Source: Nocardia aurea (lineage in GTDB: Bacteria; Actinomycetota; Actinomycetes; Mycobacteriales; Mycobacteriaceae). From it: 64,000 bases of DNA. The notes beneath the pieces were generated by a model that was given only the letters and a program-made list of their open reading frames with translations, was not told the origin of the DNA and made no database searches. Positions 28,290 to 38,944 of this stretch are shown piece by piece. The stretch's first letter is position 1, and every line of letters begins with the position of its first letter. The stretch spans positions 682,001 to 746,000 of the forward strand of contig NZ_QCYJ01000084.1 in NCBI RefSeq assembly GCF_003123685.1. The letters run 5' to 3'. A program made the position numbers and the translations under genes.

Positions 28290-28325
28290 AAAAGAACCGA
28301 TCACCCGTGGGTGATCGGTTCTTTT
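28290..28325. terminator. bidirectional terminator between rsdA and DUF5319 gene
   Basis: Long perfect stem (AAAAGAACCGATCACCC with GGGTGATCGGTTCTTTT) with a tight loop, A-tract on the left and T-tract on the right. A textbook Rho-independent structure, symmetric for both convergent transcripts. Confidence 0.95.
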
Positions 28326-28478
28326 CGTATTTCGTATCAGAAGGTCCGTTCCCTGCATCGCTGTGCGTCGCGGGCGAGGAACGGACCGGGGTAGCGTGCG
28401 TGACTTCGCGGACACGGTACGAGGCCGGGTCCGCGATGAGGTCCCGGTGTCAGAGACTGCGACCGGGCGACGGGATAG

Positions 28479-30694
<2,216 letters not shown>

Positions 30695-30700
30695 TCGGAC

Positions 30701-30738
30701 GGCGGATATCGGCGCACCACCCGGCGCGCCGATCCGCC
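30701..30738 (+). terminator. hairpin after guaB2
   Basis: Arms GGCGGA-TA-TCGGCGC and GCGCCGATCCGCC pair over 13 bp with a 2-nt bulge and a 10-nt loop. It begins 7 bases after the guaB2 stop. Confidence 0.6.
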
Positions 30739-31209
30739 ACCCGACCGACCATCCGTGTACAGGCCCGTCCGTTCGGTGCATGATTGAGCTGCCTCGCGGG
30801 ATGAGTCGCACGCCTCGGTACCGCCCAGTCGTGTCACACTCGTCCCGCCCGGCCCGCCACCCCCCGATCGTTCGACCGATGCGATCACTCCCGCTTGTCC
30901 ACCCGGAAACCTCCGGCTGCCCCGACCGCCCCGCCGCACCGTCGGCTGGATTCGGCCGAACCGGACGGACCAGCGGAAAACCACCCCGGACAGGCCGACA
31001 CGGGCGGATCCGAGAAACTGGACCCACCCGGACCGATCCCCACCCCCCGGCCCCGCCCGGAGCGAGTCTTACGAGCGACCCGTTCGCGGCCGTCTCGGTC
31101 CGAGTGGTCGAAACGCATGCGACGCAGTCGCGAGTCTCGACCACTCGGACGCGAGACGAAAGGGGCCGCGAACCCGCGGCCCCCGGGCCGCCAAATCACA
31201 GGAGGACAG
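30739..31209 (+). promoter_or_regulatory. structured leader before guaB3
   Basis: About 470 bp without a gene (an open frame joined to guaB3 is Pro/Arg-rich and not family-like). It contains a 14-bp perfect inverted repeat GTCCGAGTGGTCGA (31098-31111) with its complement at 31137-31150, extendable to about 20 bp, and directly after it a 9-bp hairpin 31162-31183. The two structures may compete. Just before the guaB3 start there is AGGAGGA. Confidence 0.5.
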
Positions 31210-32373
31210 TTGCGCGACATGGTCGAGATCGGCATGGGCCGAACCGCCCGGCGTACCTATGAACTGGACGATGTGGACATCGTCCCCTCGCGGCGTACCC
31301 GCTCGTCGAAGCAGGTGTCGCTGGCCTGGCAGCTCGATGCCTACCGTTTCGAGATCCCGTTCCTCTCGCACCCGACCGACGCGCTGGTTTCGCCGCGGTT
31401 CGCGATCGAACTGGGCCGTCTCGGCGGTCTCGGCGTGATCAACGGCGAGGGTCTGTGGGCCAGGCACGCCGATGTCGAGGCGAAGATCGAACAGTTGCTC
31501 GAACTCGTCGGCAAGGGCGGCTACGAGCGCGCGGTCGCGTTGTTGCAGGAGTTGCACGCCGCGCCGATGCAGCCGGATCTGCTCGCCGCGGCGGTCGCGG
31601 AGGTGCGGGCGGCCGGGGTGACGGTGGCGGTGCGGGTGAGTCCGCAGAACGCGCGTTCGCTGACGCCGTCGCTGGTGCAGGCCGGTGTCGATCTGCTGGT
31701 CGTGCACGGCACGATCATCTCCGCCGAACATGTCGGTGACGGTGAGCCGCTCAATCTCAAGACCTTCATCGCCGAACTCGATGTGCCGGTGGTCGCGGGT
31801 GGCGTGAGCGATCACCGCACCGCGCTGCATCTGATGCGCACCGGTGCGGCGGGTGTCATCGTCGGTTACGGCTCCTATCCCGGTGCCACGACCACCGGCG
31901 AGGTGCTCGGTATCGGGGTGCCGATGGCCACCGCCATCGCCGACGCCGCCGCGGCGCGCCGCGATTATCTCGACGAGACCGGTGGACGCTACGTGCACGT
32001 CATCGCCGATGGTGATGTCGCCACCTCCGGGCAGTTGGCCAAGGCGATCGCGTGCGGCGCGGACGCCGCCATGCTCGGTGTGCCGCTGGCCGCCGCCGCC
32101 GAGGCGCCGGGCCGTGGCTGGTACTGGCCCTCGGCCGCCGCGCACCCCTCGGTGCCGCGCGGTTCGATGCTGCATGTCGACGATCCGTGGGATCTGGGTG
32201 GCGAGTCCATCGGCGAGCCGGTGCGCCCGACCCTCGAGCGTGTCCTGTTCGGCCCGTCCGACGACCCGTTCGGTTCGTTGAACCTGGTCGGTGGTCTGCG
32301 GCGTTCCATGGCCAAGGCCGGATATTCGGATCTGAAGGAATTCCAGCGGGTCGGTCTCAGCGTCCGCGCGTGA
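31210..32373 (+). CDS. guaB3: GuaB3 family IMP dehydrogenase-related protein
   Basis: 387 aa. IMPDH-type TIM barrel lacking the CBS domains: MVEIGMGRTARRTYELDDVDIVPSRRTRSS, PFLSHPTDALVSPRFAIELGRLGGLGVINGEG, and a C-terminal MLHVDDPWDLGGES. The SICTTR catalytic loop of true IMPDH is absent, so it does not replace guaB2; relatives have been linked to GMP reductase-like activity. TTG at 31210 lies 4 bases after AGGAGGA; ATG at 31219 is the alternative. Downstream of guaB2 with a structured leader. Confidence 0.92.
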   Translation: MRDMVEIGMGRTARRTYELDDVDIVPSRRTRSSKQVSLAWQLDAYRFEIPFLSHPTDALVSPRFAIELGRLGGLGVINGEGLWARHADVEAKIEQLLELVGKGGYERAVALLQELHAAPMQPDLLAAAVAEVRAAGVTVAVRVSPQNARSLTPSLVQAGVDLLVVHGTIISAEHVGDGEPLNLKTFIAELDVPVVAGGVSDHRTALHLMRTGAAGVIVGYGSYPGATTTGEVLGIGVPMATAIADAAAARRDYLDETGGRYVHVIADGDVATSGQLAKAIACGADAAMLGVPLAAAAEAPGRGWYWPSAAAHPSVPRGSMLHVDDPWDLGGESIGEPVRPTLERVLFGPSDDPFGSLNLVGGLRRSMAKAGYSDLKEFQRVGLSVRA

Positions 32374-32417
32374 AATCGTCAGCGTCCGCGCGTGAGAATC
32401 TCGGCGTCGGCGCGTGA
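32358..32417 (+). repeat. three 22-bp tandem repeats covering the guaB3 stop
   Basis: CAGCGTCCGCGCGTGA occurs at 32358-32373 (the guaB3 end with its stop) and exactly again at 32380-32395; an imperfect copy CGGCGTCGGCGCGTGA is at 32402-32417. Period 22 bp. It looks like slippage duplication of the gene end. Confidence 0.75.
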
Positions 32418-32449
32418 TTTCGGCATCTGTAGGTGAGGTTTCGGCCTCG

Positions 32450-32475
32450 GCGCGGTGAGCGCTCGCTCACCGCGC
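32450..32475. terminator. terminator between guaB3 and the convergent hydrolase gene
   Basis: Perfect 11-bp stem (GCGCGGTGAGC with GCTCACCGCGC) and a 4-nt loop. The hydrolase stop codon lies in the right arm. Confidence 0.7.
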
Positions 32476-33267
32476 GTGGCCCGTCGCGACGGAACCGCGC
32501 AGGAATTGTTTGATCGCGTGGTTCACCGGTTCCGGGTGGGTCATGGTCACCGCCAGCCGAGCGCCCGCGATCTCGACGTAGGTGGCCGCGGTCAGGTCCC
32601 GGGCGAGGCGTTTGGCCCGATGGTCGGGGATGCCGCTGTCGGTGGCATGGATAACCAGTGCGGGACAGGTGATTTCGGGCAGTCGTCCGACCACCGATTC
32701 GCGACCGAGCAGGCAGGTCGCGGCGACCTCGATACCGTCGCGGTCGCGGACCAGCCAGCGTTTGGTCCAGATGGCCCGGTACCAGTCGTCGTCGCCGATC
32801 AGCCAGTGCGCCAACTGATTCGCCGCGCCTCGACGTGAGCTGTCGTCGTACCACTTGTCCAGGAATTTCTGGGTTTCGGTGGACTGTTCCGGGGTCGGCC
32901 CGTGCGCTTCGGTGCTGATGAGGATCAGTGCCGACACGCGTTCGGGTGCGATCAGCGCCGTCCGCAGCGCGGTGATGCCGCCCTGCGCGGTGCCGCCGAA
33001 GACGGCACGCTCCGCGCCGAGGTGGTCGAGCACGGTGAGCGCGTCGCGCGCGGCGGTCCAATAGGTGAAGGGCAGGCCCTGGTCCCTGGTGCGGCCGTGT
33101 CCGCGCGCGTCCCACGACACGATGCGGAATTCCGGTGCCAGCGCGGCCATCTGCGACGCGAACATGGTGCGGTCCATGAGGAATTCGTGCGCCAATAGGA
33201 CTACCGGGCCGTCCCCGCCGCTGTCCTCGTAGTGGATGTCGGCATCTATCGCTGGGGCGAATGGCAC
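32467..33267 (-). CDS. alpha/beta-hydrolase-fold protein lacking catalytic Ser and His
   Basis: 266 aa. Clear fold: IHYEDSGGDGPVVLLAHEFLMDR, VSWDARGHGRT, and the elbow at 91-97. The elbow is G-G-T-A94-Q-G-G where close relatives have GTSQGG, so the nucleophile is Ala (codon GCG). The C-terminal GARLAVTMTHPEP has Leu238 where relatives have a His (GARHAANLTHPEP). The acid in HATDSGIP is kept. Two lost residues argue against sequencing error. A non-enzymatic role is likely. GTG at 33267 (VPFAPAIDADIHY) chosen; GTG 6 or more bases upstream are alternatives. Divergent from guaA. Confidence 0.8.
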   Translation of the reverse strand: MPFAPAIDADIHYEDSGGDGPVVLLAHEFLMDRTMFASQMAALAPEFRIVSWDARGHGRTRDQGLPFTYWTAARDALTVLDHLGAERAVFGGTAQGGITALRTALIAPERVSALILISTEAHGPTPEQSTETQKFLDKWYDDSSRRGAANQLAHWLIGDDDWYRAIWTKRWLVRDRDGIEVAATCLLGRESVVGRLPEITCPALVIHATDSGIPDHRAKRLARDLTAATYVEIAGARLAVTMTHPEPVNHAIKQFLRGSVATGHAR

Positions 33268-33405
33268 GAACACGAGGATAACCAGCACGGCGGTGGTGTG
33301 CGGCGAGATTTGGCGCGGCGACGGAGTTTCGTCGGGTTTCCTCCGAGCGTGTCGGAATGACGCCGCCGTGCCCGTGGTCGGCTCGCCGCGCCCGCTCACT
33401 AGACT

Positions 33406-34983
33406 ATGGCGGTGGCAGAATCCCAGAGACCGGTCCTCGTCGTCGACTTCGGCGCCCAATACGCCCAGCTGATCGCCCGGCGGGTTCGTGAATCGAGTGT
33501 CTTCTCCGAGGTGATCCCACACACCACGACCGTCGAGGAGATCGCCGCCAAGCAGCCGCTCGCGGTGATCCTGTCCGGTGGCCCGTCCAGCGTGTACGCC
33601 GAGGGCGCGCCGCAACTGGACGCGCGGCTGTTCGATCTGGACGTGCCGGTCTTCGGCATCTGCTACGGATTCCAGGCGATGGCGCAGGCACTGGGCGGCA
33701 CCGTCGCCCATACCGGCACTCGCGAATACGGACGGACCGAACTCAATATCGACGGCGGCGTGCTGCACGGCGGTCTGCCCACCATCGCGCCGGTGTGGAT
33801 GAGTCACGGCGACGCCGTCACCGACGCGCCGGAGGGTTTCGAGGTCACCGGCACCACGGTGGGCGCGCCGGTCGCGGCGTTCGAGGATCGCGCGCGACGC
33901 CTGGCAGGCGTGCAGTACCACCCCGAGGTGCTGCATTCCCCGCACGGTCAGCTGGTGCTCAGCCGCTTCCTGCACGAGATCGCCGGAATTCCCGCTACGT
34001 GGACCCCGGCCAATATCGCCGAATCGCTGGTCGAGGCGGTGCGCGAACAGATCGGTGACGGACACGCCATCTGCGGGCTCTCCGGCGGCGTGGACAGCGC
34101 CGTCGCCGCCGCCCTGGTGCAGCGCGCCATCGGCGATCGTCTGACCTGTGTCTTCGTCGACCACGGACTGTTGAGGGCGGGGGAGCGCGAACAGGTCCAG
34201 CAGGATTTCGTCGCCGCCACGGGCGCTCGGCTGGTCACCGTCGACGCGGTGGAGAAATTCCTCGGTGAGCTGAAGGGGGTCAGCGATCCCGAGGAGAAGC
34301 GCAAGATCATCGGCCGTGAGTTCATCCGGTCCTTCGAGGACGCGGTGAGCGAGGTCGTCGCCGAACAGGGCACCGGCGGGTCGGCTCCCGAGGTCGAATT
34401 CCTGGTGCAGGGCACGCTGTATCCCGACGTGGTCGAATCCGGCGGCGGCACCGGCACCGCGAATATCAAGTCGCACCACAATGTCGGCGGCTTGCCCGAC
34501 GATCTGGAATTCGATCTCGTCGAACCGCTTCGGCTGCTGTTCAAGGACGAGGTCCGCGCGGTCGGTCGCGAACTCGGTCTGCCCGAGGAAATCGTCGCGC
34601 GCCAGCCCTTCCCCGGTCCGGGCCTGGCGATCCGCATCGTCGGCGAGGTGACCGCCGATCGGCTCGACACCCTGCGCCAAGCCGACGCCATCGCGCGCGA
34701 GGAATTGACGGCGGCCGATCTGGACCGTCAGATCTGGCAGTGCCCGGTGGTACTGCTCGCCGACGTTCGCAGCGTGGGCGTGCAGGGCGACGGACGCACC
34801 TACGGACATCCGATCGTGCTGCGTCCGGTATCCAGCGAGGACGCCATGACCGCGGACTGGACCCGGCTGCCCTACGAAGTGCTGGAACGCATTTCGACCC
34901 GCATCACCAACGAGGTGTCGGAGGTCAACCGGGTCGTGCTCGATGTGACCAGCAAGCCGCCGGGGACGATCGAGTGGGAGTGA
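33406..34983 (+). CDS. guaA: GMP synthase (glutamine-hydrolysing)
   Basis: Converts XMP to GMP. 525 aa. N-terminal class I glutaminase with Cys86 in [10 protein letters not shown] and [15 protein letters not shown] pyrophosphatase P-loop [13 protein letters not shown]-terminal dimerisation domain ending [23 protein letters not shown] start with [20 protein letters not shown]. Completes the guanine pathway with guaB2. Confidence 0.98.
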   Translation: MAVAESQRPVLVVDFGAQYAQLIARRVRESSVFSEVIPHTTTVEEIAAKQPLAVILSGGPSSVYAEGAPQLDARLFDLDVPVFGICYGFQAMAQALGGTVAHTGTREYGRTELNIDGGVLHGGLPTIAPVWMSHGDAVTDAPEGFEVTGTTVGAPVAAFEDRARRLAGVQYHPEVLHSPHGQLVLSRFLHEIAGIPATWTPANIAESLVEAVREQIGDGHAICGLSGGVDSAVAAALVQRAIGDRLTCVFVDHGLLRAGEREQVQQDFVAATGARLVTVDAVEKFLGELKGVSDPEEKRKIIGREFIRSFEDAVSEVVAEQGTGGSAPEVEFLVQGTLYPDVVESGGGTGTANIKSHHNVGGLPDDLEFDLVEPLRLLFKDEVRAVGRELGLPEEIVARQPFPGPGLAIRIVGEVTADRLDTLRQADAIAREELTAADLDRQIWQCPVVLLADVRSVGVQGDGRTYGHPIVLRPVSSEDAMTADWTRLPYEVLERISTRITNEVSEVNRVVLDVTSKPPGTIEWE

Positions 34984-35033
34984 CGGTCACGGCGGCCGAA
35001 TAGTCCTGCCCCCGTGTGGATTCGGGAACCGGG

Positions 35034-35189
35034 CTATTCCGCCGCGGTTTCCGCGCGGGCATGGCCGAGTACCAGGTGTCCGAGCAGCATGCCGCCGAAC
35101 GCGAACCGCAGTGTGGCCGCGGTCGGCTCGCTCGGGACCGTCCGGCGTTCCTCGTTCGTGGTGGGATGATCGAAATGCGGTGCGGCCAT
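35034..35189 (-). CDS. 51-aa conserved-looking small protein
   Basis: MAAPHFDHPTTNEERRTVPSE followed by a short hydrophobic stretch FAFGGMLLGHLVLGHARA. GAGGAG lies 6 bases before the ATG, which supports translation. It may be a small peripheral membrane protein. Not recognised. Confidence 0.5.
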   Translation of the reverse strand: MAAPHFDHPTTNEERRTVPSEPTAATLRFAFGGMLLGHLVLGHARAETAAE

Positions 35190-35214
35190 GTGGTTCTCCT
35201 CGAAGTAGAACGAA

Positions 35215-35245
35215 CAATGACCCGTCCGGGGCGGGCGGGTCATTG
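35215..35245. terminator. terminator after the large PspC operon
   Basis: Perfect 10-bp stem (CAATGACCCG with CGGGTCATTG) and an 11-nt G/C-rich loop, between the 71-aa membrane gene and the 51-aa gene on the minus strand. Confidence 0.6.
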
Positions 35246-35263
35246 CGTCATGTGGTGATTCGT

Positions 35264-35479
35264 TCAGCGATGTACGCGCGGTGAGATCACCAGCACGACG
35301 CCGACCACGATGGCGGCGATCACGATGATCCAGCCGAAGGAGATGGCCCCCGCGGCCGAGACGGTGGAGGGTCCGACGAGGGCGAAGACGCTCAACGCCA
35401 GTGCGAGCAGTCCGACGATCAGCAGCGAGGCGGACGGGCCGCGACCCCCGGTCTTGTCCGAAGCGTTCTGATCAGCCAC
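35264..35479 (-). CDS. small two-helix membrane protein coupled to PspC gene
   Basis: 71 aa: [18 protein letters not shown], then two membrane helices ([19 protein letters not shown] and [22 protein letters not shown]), ending PRVHR. The GTG overlaps the end of the upstream PspC gene by 8 bases (GTGGCTGA), so translation is coupled. Probably an accessory of that PspC protein; no family named. Confidence 0.72.
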   Translation of the reverse strand: MADQNASDKTGGRGPSASLLIVGLLALALSVFALVGPSTVSAAGAISFGWIIVIAAIVVGVVLVISPRVHR

Positions 35480-37166
35480 GTTCCACCACCACTTCTCCCA
35501 TACGGACATCGACATTCAGATCGAGTACCGGCGCTCCCGGCGTATTCGGGCCGGTGACACCGGTGGGGCACGACTGGTCACCCATGGCGACGGTGCATTC
35601 GGTGCGCACCGTCATTCCGGCCGGGACGAGTACGCGCGCCTCGCCCATCTGCACCGACAGGTCCACCGTGCGGTTCTCGGTGAGATCCAGCCCGCGCAGA
35701 TCGAGCGTCCCCGAACCCATCGACAGGTGATACTCGGGTTTCAGATCGGCCGTCGCGGTGGGAGCCCAGGTGCGATCACCCATGGTGGCCCGGTCGAATT
35801 CCATCGGACCGACCAGCGAGGCGAGCAGCACGAACGCGGCCAGCGGCGCGGTCACGACGAGCAGACCGTAACCGCGGCGCAGGAACGCGCCGAGCACGAG
35901 TCCGAGACCGACCACCGCGAGCGCCACCGCGCCGATCCGCGCGGGTGTCATCCATTCGACGCCGGACGCCGCCGCGGCGCCCGCACCGGCCGCGGCCAGG
36001 ATGGCCAGGCCGATCACCACCGGCGTCAGCCGGGAGCGGGGCCGTCGCGGGGCGGGCGCGACGACCTTGTTCGCCGGGGTGGGATCGGGAAGATCCCAGG
36101 CCAGCGGCGCGACGCCGAGCGGATCCCAGGACGGGGGAACCGGGCCGCCGATGATCGTTCGAGGTCCGGGGGTGAGGGTCCGAGGTGAACCGGGCCGGGG
36201 GATACCGGCGGGTGTCGCCGCCGCGATCGGGGTCGGGCGCCTGTCGGCCGTCGCCGTGCCGTCGGTGGACTCCCCGCTCGGCGCCACAACGGCGGGGTTC
36301 TCGGCGGGCGCGTTCGATCGCGCGTCGATTCCGGGCGAGGACTTGTCGAGCCGAACGGTCGCGTTGTCCACCTCGAGGTGGCGACCGGGAACGTCGCCGT
36401 CGGTCTCGCCGTCGTGGCCCGTGGCGTCGCGCACTTCCGGTCGGTCGGCTTCGCCTTCGTGTTCGACCGTGACGCCGGTGCGGTTCTCGCCGGTCTCGGC
36501 CTTGTCGAGCCGGACCGCGCTGTCGTCCGCCCGCTGTGCGGTGGCCGGGTCGTACGCCGCCGGTGCCTCCGGCACGTACGCCTCCGGAAGTTTCGTGTAC
36601 GGCGTGTACATGCCGGTCATGGGGGCTTCCGGTGCGTAGAAGCTGCCGGTCGTGCCGCTGGGGAAGACCGCGCCGGGATATCCGGTGGCGCTGAGCCCGG
36701 CGTCGAACTCGTAGTCGTCGAGCTGGCTGGTACCCGGCGGCGGTTGCGGGGTGCGCATGAACAGCATCCACCAGCCCGCCAGCATGAGCGCGAGGCTGAT
36801 GACGCCGGAACCGGCCATCCCCATCCCCACCGGCCCCATGGTGCTCACCGCGATGGCCAGCGCCACCATCAGCACGATCGTCTTGGTCGGCGACTGCGAG
36901 CTGTGCCCCTTGCCGAACAGCGATTCCGCCGCGGACGTCTGGTCACCCGCCTGGCTGAACAGCAGCCACCCCACGAGGTAGAGGACGATCCCGGCCCCGC
37001 CGAACAGCGCCGACACCACGAAGGCGACCCGAACGAGGACCGGATCGACCTGGTAGCGCCGACCGAAACCGGCCGCGACCCCCGCGACCGGCCCCTGACG
37101 CGGCAACCGGACGGGCCGCGACTGCCACATCTGCTGAAGCTGATCGCCGAAGCTCGTTTTCGTCAT
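35472..37166 (-). CDS. large PspC-domain membrane protein with LiaF-like C-terminus
   Basis: 564 aa. PspC domain at about 22-72 ([26 protein letters not shown] then a helix ending GWLLFSQAG), two more helices at about 95-140, a 200-residue acidic/Pro-rich linker, three helices at about 395-465, and a C-terminal beta domain ([38 protein letters not shown]) like the LiaF/DUF2154 type. Such proteins restrain envelope-stress two-component systems. A PspC kinase and LuxR regulator lie 1.8 kb away on the other strand. Confidence 0.85.
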   Translation of the reverse strand: MTKTSFGDQLQQMWQSRPVRLPRQGPVAGVAAGFGRRYQVDPVLVRVAFVVSALFGGAGIVLYLVGWLLFSQAGDQTSAAESLFGKGHSSQSPTKTIVLMVALAIAVSTMGPVGMGMAGSGVISLALMLAGWWMLFMRTPQPPPGTSQLDDYEFDAGLSATGYPGAVFPSGTTGSFYAPEAPMTGMYTPYTKLPEAYVPEAPAAYDPATAQRADDSAVRLDKAETGENRTGVTVEHEGEADRPEVRDATGHDGETDGDVPGRHLEVDNATVRLDKSSPGIDARSNAPAENPAVVAPSGESTDGTATADRRPTPIAAATPAGIPRPGSPRTLTPGPRTIIGGPVPPSWDPLGVAPLAWDLPDPTPANKVVAPAPRRPRSRLTPVVIGLAILAAAGAGAAAASGVEWMTPARIGAVALAVVGLGLVLGAFLRRGYGLLVVTAPLAAFVLLASLVGPMEFDRATMGDRTWAPTATADLKPEYHLSMGSGTLDLRGLDLTENRTVDLSVQMGEARVLVPAGMTVRTECTVAMGDQSCPTGVTGPNTPGAPVLDLNVDVRMGEVVVERG

Positions 37167-37314
37167 GCTTCCATGGTCGGCCGCACAGGTGGTTCAGCAC
37201 ATCGGGGTGAACCCTGAAAGTTCACCCGATCCCGGAACCGACAGATGATCCGTCGACATCGGGTGCGCGTGCGGGCGGTGCGGATACTCCGCATCGCCCG
37301 AGCGCTTCCGGTGC

Positions 37315-37971
37315 CTACAGGACGATGATGTCCCCGTAGACCGCCCCGTTGGCCGAGGTCTCCGGTGAGTCGACCTCGATCTTGGTGTAGGGGCGGATCG
37401 TCAACGGCCCGCCGCAGCCTTCCACCATCAGGTGGAAATCGTGGCTCATCACGTAACCCGTCGTGCCACCGACCAGGTCCTTGCTGCCGATCTCGATGTC
37501 CTGGATGACACCGGGGGTGATGTCCAGGTCGAGACCTACGGACGCGTGGATCGACGGGCCGATGGTCGCGTCCAGGCCCGGTGTCAGGGAGTCGGGGCTG
37601 GCGCCGACGCCGAGCGTGACTCCGGCGTCGAACCCCGCGCCCGCCTCCGCCCCGAAGGTCAGATCGATGCCGACCGCGCAGCTGACCAGGTATCCGGTCT
37701 TCAGTACCGCGGTACCCGGGTCGTCGACGTGTCCGTAGGAGGTGTTGTCCAGGAACACTTCGCGGGTGGTCGGCAGCCCGTTCTGCGGAGCCACCGGATC
37801 GGCCACGAGATCGGTGTGGCCGACGGTGAACGCGAAGCCGGTCGGTGTGGCGTAGTTGTTCTCGTGTGCCGCGAATGCGTAGGCGTCGGCGGTACCCGTC
37901 CCGACCCCGCCCACCGCGAGGGCGATCGGCGCCAGCCCGGCGGCGATGACGCGTGCGAACGTGTACGACAA
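37315..37971 (-). CDS. MspA family porin
   Basis: 218 aa with a Sec signal (VIAAGLAPIALAVGGVGTGTADAYAFA). KTGYLVSCAVGIDLTF, IEIGSKDLVGGTTGYVMSHDFHLMVEGCGGPLTIRPYTKIEV and the end GAVYGDIIVL match the MspA family of octameric outer-membrane porins of mycolic-acid bacteria; the two Cys are conserved. The start is TTG at 37971, directed by GGGGAGGA 4-5 bases upstream; no better codon is in frame. It lies upstream of the PspC gene on the same strand with a 148-bp gap. Confidence 0.86.
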   Translation of the reverse strand: MSYTFARVIAAGLAPIALAVGGVGTGTADAYAFAAHENNYATPTGFAFTVGHTDLVADPVAPQNGLPTTREVFLDNTSYGHVDDPGTAVLKTGYLVSCAVGIDLTFGAEAGAGFDAGVTLGVGASPDSLTPGLDATIGPSIHASVGLDLDITPGVIQDIEIGSKDLVGGTTGYVMSHDFHLMVEGCGGPLTIRPYTKIEVDSPETSANGAVYGDIIVL

Positions 37972-38470
37972 GATTCCTCCCCTGTATCCCGTTCGGACCT
38001 GCTCGGAACCGATGAGCCCGTCCGTGAGAAAACGTATGTCCGGCGGTACGCCACGACCGCCTCCCATTTCCGATTCGGAGCGGAAAACCACTGGCAGAAG
38101 CCATAGTTCGAGTTCTCCGGTCCGGTGGCTCATGGACAAACGCGCTCTCGATATCAGGTATATCCGGCGTGCCTTGGAGGTCACTGAGTGATCACTGAGC
38201 GTTTCCCCGACCTGCTGGTCATCCGCCCTTTTCCTTCCGGACCGGACAACCGGAGGGCGTCGGTTCGGGAATCCCGCGCGGACGTGTCGACCGGTGGTCA
38301 CGAGGGTGCGGGCGCGGTGATCGGACCGATCAGGAATCGAGAAGCATCGGTGACCGAGGAGGAATTAGCGTTGTCGAGGTGAACGGCCCACGGATATCGG
38401 GGGCGTTCCGGAGTTCGCCTAGTTCCCGAATCGGACGATTCCGATCACGTCCACGACGTCAGGAGTGACC
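37972..38470. other. gap between porin and VOC genes
   Basis: About 500 bp, divergent promoters expected for the porin and the VOC gene. It contains a 10-bp palindrome AGTGATCACT at 38187-38196 inside TCACTGAGTGATCACTGAG. No supported gene. Confidence 0.45.
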
Positions 38471-38827
38471 ATGACCGACTCCACCACCAAGGGCATCAAG
38501 ACCGTGTTGCATCCGGTTTCCGATCTGGCGGCGGCCAAGCAGGTCTATACCGCGCTGCTCGGTACGGCGCCGCAGACCGACGAGTCGTACTACGTCGGGT
38601 ACGAGGCCGCGGGGCAGCACATCGGCCTGGTGCCGGCCGGGGGGCCGCAGAGCCCGACCGCGCCGACCGCCTACTGGGAGGTATCGGATATCGAGGCGAA
38701 ATTGGCCGAGGTGACGGCCGCGGGGGCCAAGGTGCAGGACCCCGTGCGCGAGGTCGGCGGCGGTCGCCGGGTTGCCACGGTCCTCGACCCGGACGGCAAT
38801 CTGCTCGGACTGCTCCAGGACCAGTAG
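38471..38827 (+). CDS. VOC/glyoxalase-fold protein
   Basis: 118 aa. Two half-domains of the vicinal-oxygen-chelate fold: KTVLHPVSDLAAAKQVYTALLG, YYVGYEAAGQHIGLVP, then YWEVSDIEAKLAEVTAAGAKV and ATVLDPDGNLLGLLQD. Members are dioxygenases, glyoxalases or resistance proteins; the substrate cannot be told. AGGAG 5-6 bases before ATG 38471 fixes the start. It stands alone. Confidence 0.85.
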   Translation: MTDSTTKGIKTVLHPVSDLAAAKQVYTALLGTAPQTDESYYVGYEAAGQHIGLVPAGGPQSPTAPTAYWEVSDIEAKLAEVTAAGAKVQDPVREVGGGRRVATVLDPDGNLLGLLQDQ

Positions 38828-38944
38828 GCGCGCTCGCCACCCCGGGCGACGCTCGAACCGGAACGCGGCCCCGCGACGGTGCCGGTGCGTGGATCAGGGT
38901 GATTCCTGATGCCCTCGGCCCGCGGGGCGTGCCAGTATCGGAAT

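Noticed and set aside
30895..31209. N-terminal extension of guaB3 (about 100 codons)
   Set aside because: Pro/Arg-rich, unlike GuaB3; AGGAGGA directs initiation at 31210.
38188..38382. 64-codon plus-strand frame in the porin/VOC gap
   Set aside because: No ribosome binding site, no family match.
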